Assembly (NCBI GenBank): GCA_964526785.1
Contig: CAZGMJ010000072.1
Location: forward strand, 1 to 25,808
Reading direction: 5' to 3'
Length of the DNA stretch: 25,808 nt
Source: CAZGMJ01 sp964526785
GTDB lineage: Bacteria; Planctomycetota; Phycisphaerae; Sedimentisphaerales; Anaerobacaceae
Part shown: in pieces, positions 6,163 to 13,292 of the stretch
Numbering within the stretch: the stretch's first letter is position 1
How the letters are laid out: each line of letters starts with the position of its first letter
Notes under the pieces: model-generated
The model's input: the letters and a program-made list of their open reading frames with translations, nothing else
Database searches by the model: none
Told to the model about the DNA's origin: nothing
Made by a program: the position numbers and the translations under genes

Positions 6163-6214
6163 CCGACCGGGCGTGTGCACCCACCCGAGTCAGTAAGAGT
6201 AGAGAGAGGGATCG
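6163..6214 (-). repeat. Palindromic-loop hairpin repeat, copy 3
   Basis: On the minus strand CTGAC-T-CGGGTG pairs with CGCCCG-GTCGG over 11 positions with one bulged T, around the loop GGTGCACA, identical to copy 1. The lower stem differs in sequence from copies 1 and 2 but still pairs. The flank ATCCCTCTCT is retained. It lies about 450 nt upstream of paralog B. Confidence 0.72.
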
Positions 6215-6281
6215 AATTCTACATCTTCATCGTCTCCAGGTATTCTTCTATAAGTATTTGCATGGTATCGCCTTACAATTG

Positions 6282-6298
6282 CGCGCATCGGATGCGCG
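6282..6298. other. GC-rich hairpin
   Basis: CGCGCAT (6282-6288) and ATGCGCG (6292-6298) form a perfect 7-bp stem with a three-base loop in leader B, between the short ORF at 6400-6438 and the ATGCAAATAC motif. No T-tract follows on either strand. Confidence 0.35.
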
Positions 6299-6351
6299 AC
6301 GACAATCGTTGAATCATGAGCCTTGTGACTGTCACTTTGCCGCCTGCGCCG

Positions 6352-6368
6352 GCGCACGCTCCGTGCGC
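6352..6368. other. GC-rich hairpin
   Basis: GCGCACG (6352-6358) and CGTGCGC (6362-6368) form a perfect 7-bp stem; on the minus strand the loop region reads GGAG if the closing pair opens. It follows the stop of the 12-residue ORF at 6400-6438. Confidence 0.35.
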
Positions 6369-6399
6369 AGCGGGGCGACTATGAACTTCGAGAAGACAG

Positions 6400-6438
6400 T
6401 CAGGGATATGCTCGTATTGACGATACCAGCTTTGCCAT
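6400..6438 (-). CDS. Short ORF of 12 residues behind a strong SD
   Basis: ATG 6438 follows AAGGAGG at close spacing and encodes MAKLVSSIRAYP, then a stop. A frame shifted just before the stop would continue for about 24 residues (SLTVFSKFIVAPLRTERAPA and a few more), so this may be a frameshifted small gene or a leader peptide. The 51-codon ORF in leader A (4103-4258) holds the same relative position with the same type of SD. Confidence 0.3.
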   Translation of the reverse strand: MAKLVSSIRAYP

Positions 6439-6520
6439 GTTGACCTCCTTGTCAAACTCAAGCGGCAAATTCAACTACTTGTACGGAGCCAAGGTACAAA
6501 CCACGAGCGCGCGGGGAAAA

Positions 6521-6616
6521 TCAGCGCATAGGTCTGCCTGGGGCATCCGGCAGGTATGTCCATAGAGGGGGCGCACAACAGCATGTGCGATGCTTGAATG
6601 TGAAGCAGGTGCGCAT
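6521..6616 (-). CDS. Short Cys-rich ORF, 31 residues
   Basis: ATG 6616 follows GAGGAAAGGATTCC of the GGA module. The peptide begins MRTCFTFKHRTCCCAPP and is rich in Cys and Pro. A matching module in leader A precedes an ORF starting MHTC. There is no recognised family and no independent evidence of translation. Confidence 0.28.
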   Translation of the reverse strand: MRTCFTFKHRTCCCAPPLWTYLPDAPGRPMR

Positions 6617-6620
6617 AATC

Positions 6621-6652
6621 GGAATCCTTTCCTCTATATCGACATCCTTGTC
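6621..6652 (-). promoter_or_regulatory. Paired GGA-loop hairpin module, best copy
   Basis: Minus-strand GACA-AGGA-TGTC (6652-6641) and GGAA-AGGA-TTCC (6632-6621) are both perfect 4-bp stems with AGGA loops, 20 nt apart. The first contains ACAAGGATGT, an exact match to the CsrA/RsmE consensus ACANGGANGU. The second overlaps the SD of the 31-residue ORF. Confidence 0.55.
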
Positions 6653-6883
6653 TCAATAGTCCTCGGGCACGCTATACGGGAGGGATTCGGGGAGGTACAG
6701 GTCTTTTCATCGCCCTTACCTTCTCATCAACCTCAACTCGTACCCATTTTCAAGTAACTGCGCCGGAAGAATCTCGCTCGCACTTTTGAGCAACCCATCC
6801 TTGCGTTGCCGGCCGGGGCGAACACTCCATTGCTCAGCCTGTCAGCCTAAGTGCCAAGGTTCTTCCATTAACCTTACGGGTTT

Positions 6884-6913
6884 ACAGTACACGAAAGGTG
6901 TCGCAGTTGTCAA
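6884..6913 (-). promoter_or_regulatory. Sigma-70-type promoter of unit B
   Basis: On the minus strand TTGACA (6913-6908) and TACTGT (6889-6884) are separated by 18 bp, as in unit A. A plus-strand promoter for the SDR gene lies just beyond it, so the region is a divergent promoter pair. Confidence 0.62.
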
Positions 6914-6937
6914 GGAAAAAACTTTCTCGTTTTTCGA

Positions 6938-6955
6938 TGTCACCATATTGGGACA
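6938..6955. promoter_or_regulatory. Imperfect 18-bp palindrome between divergent promoters
   Basis: TGTCACCATATTGGGACA is symmetric at 7 of 9 positions per half. It lies 25 bp upstream of the minus-strand -35 and overlaps the -35 of the plus-strand promoter, a position suited to a shared regulator. GTCACCATATTG recurs at 3702-3713 inside leader A. Confidence 0.4.
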
Positions 6956-6976
6956 TTCCAAAGCCAAGAATATAAA
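6948..6976 (+). promoter_or_regulatory. Candidate promoter for the SDR/GH27 cluster
   Basis: TTGGGA (6948-6953), 17 bp spacer, TATAAA (6971-6976). Transcription would begin about 85 nt before the SDR start codon. Confidence 0.5.
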
Positions 6977-7069
6977 GGGCTTACGAAATCTAAAATATAA
7001 CTGAAAAACCACGGCAGCCGGACGGGAGGCTATTGCAAAGGCCCGGATGGTCTGTTCTACTGTGATGTT

Positions 7070-7843
7070 ATGGAAACGACACTATTCGATTTGACGGGCA
7101 GGACGGCGGTAGTCACCGGCGGCGGCAGGGGCATCGGTCTGGGCATTGCGGCGGGGTTGGCGCAACACGGGGCCGACGTCGTGCTGGTGGCGCGAACGAA
7201 GGAGCAACTGGAGCGGGCGGCGGCAGATTTGCGCAGCAAGACGGGACGGCAGGTTCGGACATTTGCATTCGACGTGTCCAGGCTGGAGTCGATTGACGGG
7301 CTTTTCGATGAGATTATCGAGGCGACCGGCGGCGTGGATATTCTGGTGAACTGTGCGGGCACGACGATACGCGGGCCGGCGGAAGACATCGATCTGGAGT
7401 CCTGGAACACGGTTCAGAGCGTTAATCTGACGGCGGCACTGCGGACGTCGCAGGCTTTATGGCGGCACTGCACGGAGCAATCCAAGCCGGGGCGTATCAT
7501 CAACATCGGTTCGCTGACCTGTCATGCGGCGCGGCCCGGCACGGGGCCGTACGCCAGCAGCAAGATGGGATTGATGTCGCTGACGCAGACGCTGGCGGCG
7601 GAATGGGCGAAGTACCATATCAACGTCAACATTCTCGCTCCGGGGTATATAGCGACGGAGTTGACGCAGCCGCTGCAGGATGATCCGGAGCTGGATAAGT
7701 GGGTGCTGGACAATACGCCCATGGGCAGGTGGGGCACGCCGGAGGATATGGCGGGGGCCGCGGTTCTGCTGGCTTCGAAGGGCGGCGAGTTTATTACCGG
7801 TCAGATCATTTACGTCGACGGCGGGTGGCTTTCGCACATCTGA
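7070..7843 (+). CDS. SDR family NAD(P)-dependent oxidoreductase, gluconate 5-dehydrogenase-like
   Basis: A classical short-chain dehydrogenase of 257 residues, the normal length. It has the Rossmann motif TGGGRGIG (16-23), D68 for the adenine ring, NCAG (94-97), catalytic Ser148, and Tyr161-x3-Lys165. The C-terminal FITGQIIYVDGGW is typical of the sugar-acid and polyol branch, and overall it resembles gluconate 5-dehydrogenase or 2-deoxy-D-gluconate 3-dehydrogenase; the substrate cannot be fixed from sequence. It is cytoplasmic. The start codon has no strong SD, so translation may be modest. It is followed after 88 bp by a secreted galactosidase, suggesting use of a released sugar or its acid. 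Confidence 0.88.
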   Translation: METTLFDLTGRTAVVTGGGRGIGLGIAAGLAQHGADVVLVARTKEQLERAAADLRSKTGRQVRTFAFDVSRLESIDGLFDEIIEATGGVDILVNCAGTTIRGPAEDIDLESWNTVQSVNLTAALRTSQALWRHCTEQSKPGRIINIGSLTCHAARPGTGPYASSKMGLMSLTQTLAAEWAKYHINVNILAPGYIATELTQPLQDDPELDKWVLDNTPMGRWGTPEDMAGAAVLLASKGGEFITGQIIYVDGGWLSHI

Positions 7844-7931
7844 ACCGTCGTGCGCTGCGCTTTGCGCAAGGCGCGGGACGGTTGGGCGTATCGCGGCCGG
7901 CGGCAACAACAATCAGTCAAGGAGATAAGGA

Positions 7932-9968
7932 ATGGGTCGCGGATATTCTTCGAATGTTGGTGCTCTGCGCGTGACGCTGTTGGGCGTGGCGTGTGTGATG
8001 TTTATGGGAACGTGCTGGTCGGCCGAGTCGAGCGGGGAGGCGGAGACCATCCGGCTGCGATCTCTGGATCTGCAGAAGATGACGGCGGGGTGGGGGACGC
8101 CACAGAAGGACCGGTCGATTCAGGGCAAGCCACTGCGTATCGGCGGCAGGGAGTTCGAGAGGGGAGTCGGCACGCATGCGGGCAGCGTCATGTACATCGA
8201 TCTGGCGGGAGGTTCGCGGCGATTTTCGGCATATGTGGGTGTGGACGATGAGGTGAGCGGGGACGCGGGGAGCGTTCGGTTTCGCATTTACGGTGACGGC
8301 AGGAAGCTGTTCGACAGCGGGGTGATGAGGGCGGGCGATGCGGGCAAGCGGGTCGACGTCGATCTTCGGGGCATTGCGACGCTGATTCTCTCGGTTGGTT
8401 CGGCGGGCGACGGTATTAACTTCGACCATGCGGACTGGGCGGATGCGCGGTTCGAGGTGATGGGGCAGCGGCCGGAAGCGATGGATCGGCCAGCGGAGCC
8501 GATGATCATTCTGACGCCCGATCCAGGCCCGGAGCCCAAGATCAACGGTCCGGCGGTGTACGGCTGTCGGGGCGGGCGCCCCTTTCTGTATCGGATTCCA
8601 TGCACGGGCGAGCGTCCGATTACGTTTTCTGCGGCGAACCTTCCGGAGAGTCTTGCGCTGAATGTGGAGACGGGCATTATCCGGGGACGGGCACCGAAGC
8701 GACAGGGAACGTACAGGGTTGAACTGCGGGCGAGAAATGCACACGGCTCGGATGCGAAGGACTTCGAGATTGTGGTTGGTGATACGCTTGCGCTGACGCC
8801 TCCGATGGGGTGGAACAGTTGGTACATTCATTACTGGCGGGTTACGGATCGGCACATGCGTGCGGCGGCGGATGCGATGATCAATTCCGGGATGGCGGAT
8901 TTCGGCTATCAGTATGTGAATATCGACGACTGCTGGATGGTGAAGCCCGGTTCACCCGATCCGATGATCGGGGGCGATCCGCGGGACGCGGCGGGCGCGA
9001 TCCGGTCGAATCATCATTTTCCCGACATGACGGCGCTGGCCGACTACATTCATTCGAAGGGGCTCAAAGCGGGGCTGTACACGTCGCCGGGCCCACTGAC
9101 GTGTCAGCGATATGCGGGCAGCTATCAACACGAGCGGCTCGATGCCGAGCAGTTTGCGCGATGGGGGTTCGATTTTCTGAAGTACGACTGGTGCAGTTAC
9201 GGCCAGGTTGCCACGGGCGAGGGACTGGAACGGCTACAGCGGCCATATCGGAAGATGGGCGAGATACTTGCGGGGCTGGATCGCGATATCGTCTATAATC
9301 TGTGCCAGTACGGGATGGGTGACGTTTGGGAATGGGCGAGCGAGGTCGGCGGCAACTGCTGGCGAACGACCGGCGATCTGGGTCTTGCGCGAGGTTCGGA
9401 TCTGCCCGGCTTCTATCACATCGGTCTTAGCAACGCACAACACTGGGAGCATGCAAAACCCGGGCACTGGAACGATCCGGATTACATTTTGATCGGCTGG
9501 GTGGGCGACGCGCGCAAGCAGGCGGAGGGCAGTCCGACGACGTTGACGGCCAACGAGCAGTATTCGTATATGTCGATGTGGTGCCTGATGGCGGCGCCGC
9601 TGATCTTTTCGGGCGACATGGAGAAGCTCGATGCGTTCACGCTTAACGTGCTGTGCAACGCGGAGGTGATTGCGGTCGACCAGGATGCATTGGGGAGGCA
9701 GGCACGGATTATTCAGCAAGATGACGAGACGCTGATTCTTGCCAAGGACATGCGGGATGGTTCGAAGGCAATCGGTCTGTTCAATCCGGGGCAGATGGCG
9801 CGTCATATCGACGTGCAATGGGAGCAGGTCGGTCTGGAAGGGCGGTGCAGAGTGCGCGATTTGTGGCGGCAGAGGGATCTGGGCGAATCGGAGCATGGGT
9901 ACGGAGCCGAGATAGGTCGGCACGGGGTGGCGTTTGTCAGGGTGTGGCCGGTTGAGACGGCGCGCTGA
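7932..9968 (+). CDS. Secreted alpha-galactosidase, GH27, with NPCBM and Ig-like domains
   Basis: A 678-residue exported glycoside hydrolase. A signal peptide (about 1-31) is followed by an NPCBM-like carbohydrate-binding domain (about 38-178; RSLD near its start, F-RGVGTHA inside), a putative Ig/PIG-type domain (about 205-283) and a GH27 barrel from TPPMGWNSWY onward. The expected nucleophile is Asp419 in FLKYDWC and the acid/base is Asp482 in WRTTGD. Family members remove terminal alpha-galactose (or alpha-N-acetylgalactosamine), and NPCBM domains are common on such enzymes. The start has AAGGAGATAAGGA upstream. With the SDR upstream and the Gfo/Idh protein downstream it fits a cluster for alpha-galactosides. 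Which linkage or polymer it attacks is not visible. Confidence 0.93.
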   Translation: MGRGYSSNVGALRVTLLGVACVMFMGTCWSAESSGEAETIRLRSLDLQKMTAGWGTPQKDRSIQGKPLRIGGREFERGVGTHAGSVMYIDLAGGSRRFSAYVGVDDEVSGDAGSVRFRIYGDGRKLFDSGVMRAGDAGKRVDVDLRGIATLILSVGSAGDGINFDHADWADARFEVMGQRPEAMDRPAEPMIILTPDPGPEPKINGPAVYGCRGGRPFLYRIPCTGERPITFSAANLPESLALNVETGIIRGRAPKRQGTYRVELRARNAHGSDAKDFEIVVGDTLALTPPMGWNSWYIHYWRVTDRHMRAAADAMINSGMADFGYQYVNIDDCWMVKPGSPDPMIGGDPRDAAGAIRSNHHFPDMTALADYIHSKGLKAGLYTSPGPLTCQRYAGSYQHERLDAEQFARWGFDFLKYDWCSYGQVATGEGLERLQRPYRKMGEILAGLDRDIVYNLCQYGMGDVWEWASEVGGNCWRTTGDLGLARGSDLPGFYHIGLSNAQHWEHAKPGHWNDPDYILIGWVGDARKQAEGSPTTLTANEQYSYMSMWCLMAAPLIFSGDMEKLDAFTLNVLCNAEVIAVDQDALGRQARIIQQDDETLILAKDMRDGSKAIGLFNPGQMARHIDVQWEQVGLEGRCRVRDLWRQRDLGESEHGYGAEIGRHGVAFVRVWPVETAR

Positions 9969-10103
9969 CATCGCATCGCGTGCTTGTTCTGGAGCGGGCG
10001 GTCTGATATTGTGGTAGGCCGATGTAATGATAAAGACGCGCTGCCGGATGCGTGCGACCGGGTGTTGCGAAAGTTGTTAGTGATGTTGCAGGAGTCTGTA
10101 GCC

Positions 10104-11693
10104 ATGAGAACCCACCGTTTGATCGTACTACTCGTCGTTTTTGTCGTTTGTGCGGCCCTGTGCCCGGCGGTGCCGGGAGGACAGAAGGAGGGCTCTGCTG
10201 ATTCACTGGTATTGACGGCGAGGAGCCGGGTACCGCTGGAGGATGACGGCGAGCGGGTTCGGGTGGTGCTCAAGCGGCTGGAATGGAAGCCGAGCGAGAC
10301 GGCTGTGATCATCTGCGATATGTGGGACCAGCACTGGTGCAAGGGAGCGAGCAAACGGGTTGCGGAGATGGCGTCCTATATGAATAAGGTGGCGGGGATG
10401 GCGAGGGACCGGGGCATTTTGATTGTTCATGCGCCGAGCGGGACGATGGATCATTACGAAGGCCATCCGGCTCGAAAACGAGCGAGCGGGGCACCGAAGG
10501 CTGAGAACCTGCCGGACGGTATCGGCAAATGGTGCCACTGGATTGACGAGCGGGAGAAGGAAGCGGGCTATCCGATCGATCATTCCGACGGCGGGTGCGA
10601 CTGCGAGCCTACATGCGAGCAGGGCTCGCCGTGGACCAGGCAGATCGGGGCAATCGAGATCCAGGATGAGGATGCGATCAGCGATTCGGGTGTGGAGATA
10701 TGGAATCTGCTGGAGCAGCGCGGGGTCGGGAACGTCATCATTATGGGCGTGCATACGAACATGTGCGTGCTGGGCAGGCCTTTCGGATTGCGGCATATGG
10801 CGCGCCACGGCAAGAACGTGGTGTTGATGCGGGATTTGACCGACACGATGTACAACTCAAAGATGACGCCGAAGGTGAATCATTTTACGGGTACGGATCT
10901 TGTGGTCGAGCATGTTGAGCGGTATGTGTGTCCGACGGTGACGTCGACGGTATTTACGGGCGAACCGCCATTCGTTTTCGAGAACGACAATCGGCCGCGG
11001 GTGGTTATCATCTCGGCCGAACGGGAGTATGGGGCGGTTGAGACGATGCCTCAATTTGCGAACCTGCTCCAGCGCGAGTACGGCTGCCACAGCGATGTCG
11101 TTCAGGGCGCCGCGGCGGGCGACGATACAGATCGCCACTGGATAGGGGGCATGGAGGCTCTGGCCAACGCCGATCTGGCGATGATCTTCGTGCGACGCAG
11201 GGCTTTTCCAGATGAGCAGATGCAGTATCTGCGGGATTTCATGAAGGCGGGCAAACCGCTGATTGGACTGCGAACGGCCAGCCATGCGTTCGATACCCGT
11301 GGGGATGTGCCTGAGGGACATTCGGACTGGCGCACATTCGATCCGGAGGTTCTGGGCGGCAACTATCACGGACATTACGGCAGAGACCCAAAGACGACGG
11401 TGACGCCCGTTGCGGATGCGGCGAGCCATCCGATTGTGGCTGATGTGGAACTGCCGTTTACGAGTGAGTCGTCATTGTACAAGACCGGACCTCTGGCTGA
11501 GTCGGCGAGGCTGCTTTTGATCGGAACGATCCCCGATTACGAATTCGAGCCGGTGGCCTGGACGAACCGGTACGGCCGGTCGCGCGTGTTCTATACGTCG
11601 CTTGGCCACACAAGCGATTTTGCGAATCCGGCATTCGAGAAGATGCTGGTTAACGCGGTTTTCTGGGGGATGCAGCGGGAGGTCCCCAGGTAG
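10104..11693 (+). CDS. Exported fusion: isochorismatase-like hydrolase and ThuA-like domain
   Basis: A 529-residue protein with an N-terminal signal peptide or anchor (about 1-25). Residues about 60-285 are a cysteine-hydrolase (isochorismatase-like) domain with Asp72 in IICDMWDQ and Cys221 in GVHTNMCV. The lysine that normally completes the triad is not where expected: the segment before the helix reads QDEDAISDSG. Residues about 297-529 are a ThuA-like domain ending RVFYTSLGH and NAVFWG, a fold related to class I glutamine amidotransferases and often found near sugar-oxidation genes. I chose ATG 10104 because AGGAG precedes it and the signal begins there; an earlier in-frame ATG (9984) adds 40 residues of poor composition. 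Function in the galactoside cluster is uncertain; the missing lysine suggests altered or no hydrolase activity. Confidence 0.82.
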   Translation: MRTHRLIVLLVVFVVCAALCPAVPGGQKEGSADSLVLTARSRVPLEDDGERVRVVLKRLEWKPSETAVIICDMWDQHWCKGASKRVAEMASYMNKVAGMARDRGILIVHAPSGTMDHYEGHPARKRASGAPKAENLPDGIGKWCHWIDEREKEAGYPIDHSDGGCDCEPTCEQGSPWTRQIGAIEIQDEDAISDSGVEIWNLLEQRGVGNVIIMGVHTNMCVLGRPFGLRHMARHGKNVVLMRDLTDTMYNSKMTPKVNHFTGTDLVVEHVERYVCPTVTSTVFTGEPPFVFENDNRPRVVIISAEREYGAVETMPQFANLLQREYGCHSDVVQGAAAGDDTDRHWIGGMEALANADLAMIFVRRRAFPDEQMQYLRDFMKAGKPLIGLRTASHAFDTRGDVPEGHSDWRTFDPEVLGGNYHGHYGRDPKTTVTPVADAASHPIVADVELPFTSESSLYKTGPLAESARLLLIGTIPDYEFEPVAWTNRYGRSRVFYTSLGHTSDFANPAFEKMLVNAVFWGMQREVPR

Positions 11694-11732
11694 CGGGCCG
11701 ATCCTTTGGGGTTAATATGGAAGGAGAAGCAG

Positions 11733-13085
11733 ATGAGGCGTATGGATAGACGACAATTCATCAGCGCGTCTTTTGGTGCTGCAGCGGGTTCGGCGTTTGC
11801 GGGCGCGTTTGGTTCGCGAGTCTTTGGTGCGGCCGGAGCAAACGAACGGGTGCAGATGGCGCTGATCGGGTGCGGCAGTCGCGGGAGGATGGTTGCGCGG
11901 GGCTTTATTGACTGCGGGGCGGTCTTCACGCACGTGTGCGATCTGCATCCGGGGCGGCGGGAGGAAAAGGCAAAGGAATTCGCCGAGGCGCAGGGTCGCA
12001 GGCCCGCAATGGATGACGACATGCGCCGCGTGCTGGATGCGAAGGACGTCGATGCAGTTTTGATCGCGACGCCCGATCACTGGCACGGGCCGGCGAGCAT
12101 ACTGGCGTGCCAGGCGCGTAAGGACGTTTATGTGGAGAAGCCTCACGCGCACAACATATGGGAGAGCGGCAAGATGGTCGAGGCGGCGCGTAAGTACGGG
12201 CGGGTTTTGCAGGTTGGGACGCAGAACCGCAGTGCGGGGTACAATCATGCGGCCCTGGAGTATGTCAAGAGCGACAAACTGGGTCAGGTGCCTATTGTCA
12301 AGGTGTACAACCTCAAGCCGGGCGGGCCTTTCCATCTGGGCGATGCGGGCATAAAGCCGGCCGGGTTTGACTGGGACAACTGGCTTGGGCCTGCGCCGGT
12401 GCGGCCGTACCATCAGCGGATTTTCCGAGGCGGGTGGCACAAGTTCTGGGATTTCTCGGGCGGCGACATGGCCGACGACGGGATTCATCAACTTGATCTG
12501 GCGATGATGTTGATGGGCAATCCGGGCATGCCCAAGGCGGTATCCTGCTCGGGCGGAAGGATGGTGTACAAGGATGACGACGGGGAGGTGCCGGACGTTC
12601 AGATTGTGACGTTCGATTTCGACGATTTCGTGATGACGTTCGAATTGTCGGGCTATCCGCGATATATGCGCAAGACGACAGGTACGATTCGGCGCAAGGA
12701 CGAGTTTCCGTACTGGACGCAGAACGCGACGCGGGTCGAACTTTACGGGGCCGAGCGGATGATGACGGTCGGCAGGCACGGGGGCGGCTGGATCGTTACG
12801 ACGTCCGGCGGGAGCATCGTGGACAAGATGTACGGCAGGCCGCCGGATCAGGATCACGAGCAGAATTTCCTGGACTGTGTCAAGAGCCGTAAGCGGCCGA
12901 ATGCGGACGTGGGGATTCTGCACAGCAGTTGTGCACTGATACATATGGCGAATATTGCGTATCGGCTCGGTAACGTGAAGCTGCGTTTCGATGCGACGAC
13001 GCAACGGTTTGCGGACAACGACGCAGCCAACGGCATGCTCAAACGTGCGTATCGGCCGAAGTATGCCGTGCCCGAGCAGGTATAG
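11733..13085 (+). CDS. Tat-exported Gfo/Idh/MocA family oxidoreductase
   Basis: A 450-residue NAD(P)-dependent sugar oxidoreductase. The N-terminus MRRMDRRQFISASFGAAAG is a twin-arginine (Tat) signal, as in many planctomycetal and Bacteroidetes members, so it is probably exported with its cofactor bound. The Rossmann domain has GCGSRG (46-51) and the family EKP motif (135-137), followed by the alpha/beta domain with DMADDGIHQLDL. ATG 11733 has GGAAGGAG upstream; a TTG at 11706 is a less likely start. It lies 39 bp after the isochorismatase-ThuA gene and is probably co-transcribed. It may oxidise, or help hydrolyse by an oxidation-reduction route, the sugars released by the GH27 enzyme; the substrate is unknown. 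Confidence 0.9.
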   Translation: MRRMDRRQFISASFGAAAGSAFAGAFGSRVFGAAGANERVQMALIGCGSRGRMVARGFIDCGAVFTHVCDLHPGRREEKAKEFAEAQGRRPAMDDDMRRVLDAKDVDAVLIATPDHWHGPASILACQARKDVYVEKPHAHNIWESGKMVEAARKYGRVLQVGTQNRSAGYNHAALEYVKSDKLGQVPIVKVYNLKPGGPFHLGDAGIKPAGFDWDNWLGPAPVRPYHQRIFRGGWHKFWDFSGGDMADDGIHQLDLAMMLMGNPGMPKAVSCSGGRMVYKDDDGEVPDVQIVTFDFDDFVMTFELSGYPRYMRKTTGTIRRKDEFPYWTQNATRVELYGAERMMTVGRHGGGWIVTTSGGSIVDKMYGRPPDQDHEQNFLDCVKSRKRPNADVGILHSSCALIHMANIAYRLGNVKLRFDATTQRFADNDAANGMLKRAYRPKYAVPEQV

Positions 13086-13157
13086 TACGCTATTGGAGGC
13101 GGTGCGCAAGGAATTCGCAAGCGGGGGCGTGCAGGGCGGTCGTACGGGGACGGCCGA

Positions 13158-13175
13158 CTGGTGCATGCGCACCGG
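13158..13175. other. Hairpin between carbohydrate cluster and sigma factor operon
   Basis: CTGGTGC (13158-13164) and GCACCGG (13169-13175) form a 7-bp stem (one G-T pair on the plus strand) with a four-base loop. There is no T-tract, so termination is uncertain, but it lies where the upstream operon would end. Confidence 0.3.
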
Positions 13176-13248
13176 CAGTTCTTCGGAGGCGGGGTGATGA
13201 GCGGATGCAGTTTTACAGGAAATTTACTTACCGCTCTGTCAACCGGCA

Positions 13249-13277
13249 AGCTACCATGATCGTCTGTATTGGTAGCT
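13249..13277. promoter_or_regulatory. Inverted repeat before the sigma factor gene
   Basis: AGCTACCA (13249-13256) and TGGTAGCT (13270-13277) are a perfect 8-bp inverted repeat with a 13-bp spacer. The right arm touches the only SD-like sequence (GGAG) for the ATG at 13293. It could be an operator or an mRNA hairpin that masks the SD. I found no convincing ECF-type or sigma-70 promoter here. Confidence 0.45.
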
Positions 13278-13292
13278 GGAGCATTAGCCTCA

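Larger units (their letters stand above)
5714..6883 (-). other. Long structured 5' leader of unit B
   Basis: About 1.17 kb between the promoter and the start of paralog B. In transcription order it has a GGA module followed by a short ORF, a second short ORF behind AAGGAGG, GC-rich hairpins, an ATGCAAATAC motif, one palindromic-loop hairpin, a GC-rich inverted repeat near 6116-6131, a full-length SD with a 4-codon ORF, and the SD of the secreted gene. The order matches leader A, which is longer by extra copies of the GGA and hairpin elements. Confidence 0.6.

Noticed and set aside
3595..6214. CRISPR-like repeats
   Set aside because: Only three copies, with irregular spacing and divergent ends; no spacers of uniform length and no cas genes.
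3095..6883. Integron cassette array with short minus-strand ORFs
   Set aside because: I found no attC-type paired core sites at element ends and no integrase. The repeats are internal hairpins, not cassette boundaries.
7917..8855. Long minus-strand open frames opposite the GH27 and neighbouring genes (also 11712-13172 and 14972-15748)
   Set aside because: Arg/His/Pro-rich antisense shadows of well-supported genes, without SDs or recognisable domains.
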